DNA of 19,517 nt from Flavobacteriaceae bacterium. Its GTDB lineage: Bacteria; Bacteroidota; Bacteroidia; Flavobacteriales; Flavobacteriaceae. Shown here piece after piece: positions 16,382-19,517 of the stretch. The stretch lies in the NCBI GenBank assembly GCA_014239895.1, contig JAAZXZ010000181.1:1-19517 (forward strand). The letters are read 5' to 3'. The position numbers were made by a program, and so were the translations under genes. A model generated the notes under the pieces. The model ran no database searches, was not told the origin of the DNA, and worked only from the letters and a program-made list of their open reading frames with translations. Position 1 is the stretch's first letter. Each line of letters starts with the position of its first letter.

Positions 16382-17536
16382 TTATTTTGCAGTTACTTTT
16401 ATTATTTTTTTTATTTTCTTAGATATTTCAATTGCATCATTTATATTTTTATTTGCAATCGTTATATGCCCCATTTTTCTATTTAATCTAGATTTTCTTT
16501 TTCCATATATGTGAAGCGCAACTCCTGGTAATTTCATTACCTCTTCGATATTTTCATATACAACATCTCCTTCAACTTTGTTTTCACCTACCAAATTTAA
16601 CATAATTCCTGGAATTTTAATAGAGGTGTCCCCTAGAGGTAGATTAAGAATACTTCTTAGATGTTGCTCAAACTGAGAAGTATGGCAACACTCTATTGTG
16701 TGATGACCAGAATTATGTGGTCTTGGTGCAATTTCATTAATTAAAATTTTATTGTCTTGAGTTAAAAACATTTCTATTGCTAATAGACCAATATTATTAA
16801 GTGATCTAGATAATTTTGTCGCGATTTTAAATGCAGTTTCCCGGATTGACTGGGTAATATTTGCTGGACAAATCACTTGCTCTACTAGATTGGATTGCTG
16901 ATTAAATTCCATTTCAACAATTGGAAAATTTGATTCTTCATTTGACTCATTCCTAGAAACAATTATAGAAAGCTCTTTTTGTATTTTAATTTTTTCTTCA
17001 ACTATACACTCTAAATTTGGGAGCTTTTTAAGTTGATCATTGTTCTCTACAACTTTAACACCTTTTCCATCATATCCAAATTGGGCGCTTTTCCAAATAA
17101 AAGGATAAGTTAATTTATTTGCTAGCAAATCTTCTTCAATCGATTTTAAGCTTGCATGAATTTTAAAATCAGAAGTAGGAAGGTTATTTTCTTTATAAAA
17201 AAGCTTTTGCAGTCCTTTATTTTGAATTGTTTTAATATTTTTTGAAGAAGGATAAACTTTTTTACCTAAATATTCTAATTTTTCTAATGCATCAGCATTT
17301 ACATTTTCAATTTCAATAGTTATAATATCTGCCTTCTTGCCAAAATTTAAAACAGTATCATAATCCATTAAATTCCCTACAAAAAATTCTGAAGCTAAAT
17401 TACTACATGGTGCATCTTTACTGGGATCAAGTACAATTGTATATATATCAAATTTTGCACATTCTGAAAGCAGCATTTTCCCAAGCTGACCTCCACCTAA
17501 GATACCAAGCTTAAAATTAGTAGAGAAGTACTGCAT
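16382..17536 (-). CDS. purK: N5-carboxyaminoimidazole ribonucleotide synthase (PurK)
   Basis: This 384-residue ATP-grasp enzyme makes N5-CAIR from AIR, bicarbonate and ATP. It shows GILGGGQLGKM (11-21) in the N-terminal preATP-grasp domain, GYDGKGV (154-160) in the ATP-binding domain, and NEIAPRPHNSGH (267-278) with the ATP/metal ligands. The C-terminal domain ends at residue 384. It is first in the purK-purE operon and diverges from adk across a 121-base gap that holds a candidate -7 element for each side. Confidence 0.97.
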   Translation of the reverse strand: MQYFSTNFKLGILGGGQLGKMLLSECAKFDIYTIVLDPSKDAPCSNLASEFFVGNLMDYDTVLNFGKKADIITIEIENVNADALEKLEYLGKKVYPSSKNIKTIQNKGLQKLFYKENNLPTSDFKIHASLKSIEEDLLANKLTYPFIWKSAQFGYDGKGVKVVENNDQLKKLPNLECIVEEKIKIQKELSIIVSRNESNEESNFPIVEMEFNQQSNLVEQVICPANITQSIRETAFKIATKLSRSLNNIGLLAIEMFLTQDNKILINEIAPRPHNSGHHTIECCHTSQFEQHLRSILNLPLGDTSIKIPGIMLNLVGENKVEGDVVYENIEEVMKLPGVALHIYGKRKSRLNRKMGHITIANKNINDAIEISKKIKKIIKVTAK

Positions 17537-17558
17537 AATTGATTAAATTTAACTAACG

Positions 17559-17566
17559 CAAAAATA
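17559..17566 (-). promoter_or_regulatory. Candidate -7 element (TATTTTTG) for purK-purE
   Basis: The minus strand reads TATTTTTG, an exact TAnnTTTG match, 22 bases before the purK ATG. A TTG lies at 17583-17585 on the same strand but with a spacer of about 16 bases, shorter than the usual 19-21. No purine riboswitch-like structure is seen in the short leader. Confidence 0.45.
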
Positions 17567-17610
17567 CATTTTAATATTTAATCAATTAGAAATTAACCTA
17601 TTGATTTGAT

Positions 17611-17618
17611 TATATTTG
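17611..17618 (+). promoter_or_regulatory. Candidate -7 element (TATATTTG) for adk-obgE
   Basis: TATATTTG is an exact match to TAnnTTTG and lies 39 bases before the adk ATG, in the divergent space with purK. No clear -33 element at the usual distance is seen. Confidence 0.45.
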
Positions 17619-17657
17619 TTTTAATAAATTATCTTCATAACAAGAAATATATTATTA

Positions 17658-18230
17658 ATGAAAAATATAGTTTTATTTGGACCTCCAGGGGCAGGAAAAG
17701 GAACTCAGGCAGAGATAATTAAAGATTCTTATAATTTATTTCATATTTCAACTGGTGATGTTTTTAGATACAATATTAAAAATAACACCTCCTTAGGAGT
17801 TCTTGCTAAAGAGTATATGGATAAAGGAGAATTGGTTCCTGATGAAGTGACAATTGAAATGTTTAATAAAGTTGTTATAAGTAATTTAGACTGTAATGGT
17901 TTTATATTCGACGGATTTCCTAGAACTACTAGTCAAGCAATAGCCTTAGATAAGTTAATGGCTTCAAATAATACAATGATATCAGCAATGATAGCACTTG
18001 AAGTTGAAGATAATATACTTATTTCAAGATTAATAAAAAGAGGAGAAACTAGTGGAAGAGCTGATGATTCTGATGAATCTATTGTAAAAAACAGAATAAA
18101 TGAATATTACAGAAAAACAGCAATCTTAAAAGAATATTATCAAGAGAAGGACAGGTATTATGGAATTAATGGTGAGGGTCAAATAGATGAGATATTTATA
18201 AGATTAAAAAAAGTAATAGATTCTCTATAA
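17658..18230 (+). CDS. adk: Adenylate kinase, short-LID form
   Basis: The 190-residue protein interconverts ATP + AMP and 2 ADP. The P-loop is GPPGAGKGT (8-16), STGDVFR (31-37) lies in the AMP-binding region, DGFPRT is at 85-90, and Arg128 precedes a short LID (SGRADDSDES, 132-141) that lacks zinc cysteines. This short form is normal in Bacteroidota. obgE follows after 32 bases, with no terminator between them, so the two are probably an operon. It is divergent from purK, linking purine synthesis and nucleotide balance in one neighbourhood. Confidence 0.98.
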   Translation: MKNIVLFGPPGAGKGTQAEIIKDSYNLFHISTGDVFRYNIKNNTSLGVLAKEYMDKGELVPDEVTIEMFNKVVISNLDCNGFIFDGFPRTTSQAIALDKLMASNNTMISAMIALEVEDNILISRLIKRGETSGRADDSDESIVKNRINEYYRKTAILKEYYQEKDRYYGINGEGQIDEIFIRLKKVIDSL

Positions 18231-18262
18231 CTGGCTAATTTTAAATAGAAAATAATATTGCT

Positions 18263-19261
18263 ATGACAGAAGGTAATTTTGTTGATTATGTAAAAATAAA
18301 TGTTACTTCAGGAAAAGGAGGTAAAGGGTCAGTTCATCTAAGACGTGAAAAATATGTTGCTAAAGGGGGACCAGACGGTGGAGATGGAGGTAGAGGAGGC
18401 CATATAATTATTAGAGCTAATCCAAATTATTGGACTTTATATCATTTAAAATTTAAAAGACATTTTAAAGCTGAACTTGGAAATGACGGCGGAAAGAGTA
18501 GAAGCACAGGTTCTGATGGAACTGATATTTATATAGATGTTCCGCTAGGCACTGTTGTTAAAGACTCAAAAACTCAGAAAAAAATATTTGAACTCACTAA
18601 TGACGGTGATACAAAAATTATATGTCATGGAGGAAAAGGAGGTAGAGGAAATTGGCATTTTAAGTCTTCAACTAATCAAACTCCAAGATATGCTCAACCA
18701 GGAAATCCTAATGAAGAAAAACAAGTTACATTAGAGTTGAAAATATTAGCAGATGTTGGTTTAGTTGGGTTTCCTAATGCCGGAAAATCAACTTTGTTAT
18801 CTGTAATTACTGATGCTAAACCAAAAATTGGGGACTATGAGTTTACTACTTTAAAGCCTAATTTAGGAATTGTAAAGTACAAGGATTACCAAACATTTGT
18901 AATGGCTGATATACCTGGAATTATTGAGGGAGCTGCAGAAGGCAAAGGTCTTGGCCACTATTTTTTAAGACATATTGAAAGAAATTCTATTTTACTTTTT
19001 TTAATTCCATCCGACTCAGATGACATTAATAATAGATATAGAATTCTCTTGAACGAATTAAAGAAATACAATCCAGAAATGTTAGATAAAGATAGATTAA
19101 TAGCTGTTACGAAATCTGACTTACTAGATGAAGAATTAAGTAAGGATATTTCAATAGAGTTAGAAAAACAGCTTGATGTTGATTATATTTTTATTTCGTC
19201 ATTGGCTAATCAAGGAATATCAGAGTTAAAAGAAAAATTATGGCATATGCTAAACAGTTAG
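18263..19261 (+). CDS. obgE: GTPase Obg/CgtA
   Basis: The 332-residue protein has the glycine-rich Obg fold (about 5-160; for example AKGGPDGGDGGRGG at 33-46 and GGKGGRGN at 123-130) and a G domain with GFPNAGKS (169-176), DIPG (216-219), TKSD (283-286) and SSL (312-314). It ends without the C-terminal OCT domain found in many homologs, the short form usual in this phylum. Obg acts in late 50S assembly and links GTP/ppGpp status to growth. It lies downstream of adk, a common pairing in the phylum. Confidence 0.98.
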   Translation: MTEGNFVDYVKINVTSGKGGKGSVHLRREKYVAKGGPDGGDGGRGGHIIIRANPNYWTLYHLKFKRHFKAELGNDGGKSRSTGSDGTDIYIDVPLGTVVKDSKTQKKIFELTNDGDTKIICHGGKGGRGNWHFKSSTNQTPRYAQPGNPNEEKQVTLELKILADVGLVGFPNAGKSTLLSVITDAKPKIGDYEFTTLKPNLGIVKYKDYQTFVMADIPGIIEGAAEGKGLGHYFLRHIERNSILLFLIPSDSDDINNRYRILLNELKKYNPEMLDKDRLIAVTKSDLLDEELSKDISIELEKQLDVDYIFISSLANQGISELKEKLWHMLNS

Positions 19262-19276
19262 TTTAATATAATTCAA

Positions 19277-19517
19277 ATGAGCTTTTATAATATTTTATTA
19301 TTTTTTTTACTAATATTTAATTTTCAGACACAACAACATTACATAGATTCTTTAATTGATAATAAGCAGTATATGGTTGCTGAAAAAACTATTATAAATT
19401 CAATAAAAGAAAACCCAAATAATGAGATATTAATAAAAAAACTAGGAGATTGTTATGGTTTCATAAAAGACTGGGACAATGCTATAATTCAGTATCAAAA
19501 ATTAATTGAATTAGACA
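19277..19517 (+). CDS. TPR-repeat secreted protein, 5' part only
   Basis: An ATG at 19277, 15 bases after obgE, opens a frame of 80 codons that runs off the right edge. Residues 4-16 are hydrophobic (FYNILLFFLLIFN), consistent with a signal peptide cut near QTQQ. Residues from about 28 onward look like tetratricopeptide repeats, with AEKTIINSIKENPNNEIL and LGDCYGFIKDWDNAIIQY patterns. A periplasmic scaffold or binding role is likely; no more can be said because the remainder is outside the window. It may be co-transcribed with obgE. Confidence 0.8.
   Translation, partial: MSFYNILLFFLLIFNFQTQQHYIDSLIDNKQYMVAEKTIINSIKENPNNEILIKKLGDCYGFIKDWDNAIIQYQKLIELD

Noticed and set aside
16010..16486. 158-codon open frame on the plus strand
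   Set aside because: It lies opposite purE, which has clear family motifs and catalytic His39; the plus-strand translation has no recognisable pattern, so it is a shadow frame.

Overview
The window is an AT-rich (roughly 30% G+C by eye), tightly packed stretch of bacterial chromosome. Gene content, protein sequences and several TAnnTTTG promoter-like elements point to the Bacteroidota, most likely a marine, partly streamlined flavobacterium. Supporting signs are the era/der/alaS/M23/MerR grouping, a short adenylate kinase without a zinc LID, Obg without a C-terminal extension, and very short or negative gene spacing. Genus-level placement cannot be made from the sequence alone.

Layout. Positions 1-1307 (minus) hold the N-terminal 435 residues of an arylsulfotransferase-family lipoprotein, cut by the window edge. 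Era GTPase (1463-2338) is followed by an imperfect duplication of its own 3' end, then by two tandem, related, secreted proteins of unknown function (2471-3996). A strong rho-independent terminator closes that unit. Der GTPase (4094-5395) converges on a MerR-type regulator and a membrane-anchored M23 peptidase (5397-6697, minus). AlaS and a serine racemase/threonine dehydratase-type PLP enzyme (6804-10375, plus) converge, with a 12-base overlap, on a minus-strand run: KAS III-like condensing enzyme, SAM methyltransferase and family 2 glycosyltransferase (12816 down to 10364). Upstream on the same strand are gcvP (15724-12878) and purK-purE (17536-15898). Adk and obgE (17658-19261) diverge from purK, and the start of a secreted TPR protein runs off the right edge.

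Most genes are core housekeeping: three ribosome-assembly/cell-cycle GTPases (Era, Der, Obg), alanyl-tRNA synthesis, the AIR-to-CAIR steps of purine synthesis, adenylate kinase and glycine decarboxylation. The accessory parts are the sulfotransferase lipoprotein, the tandem secreted pair, and the condensing enzyme/methyltransferase/glycosyltransferase cassette, which looks like a small lipid or glycan modification unit. I saw no rRNA, tRNA, CRISPR array, insertion sequence or phage gene. No gene-free stretch exceeds 300 bases; the longest, 15725-15897 and 1308-1462, hold no feature I can support beyond a possible promoter.

Nothing here is clearly a new defence or mobile system. The most interesting leads are the tandem secreted pair, the duplicated era tail beside it, and the three-gene lipid/glycan cassette.
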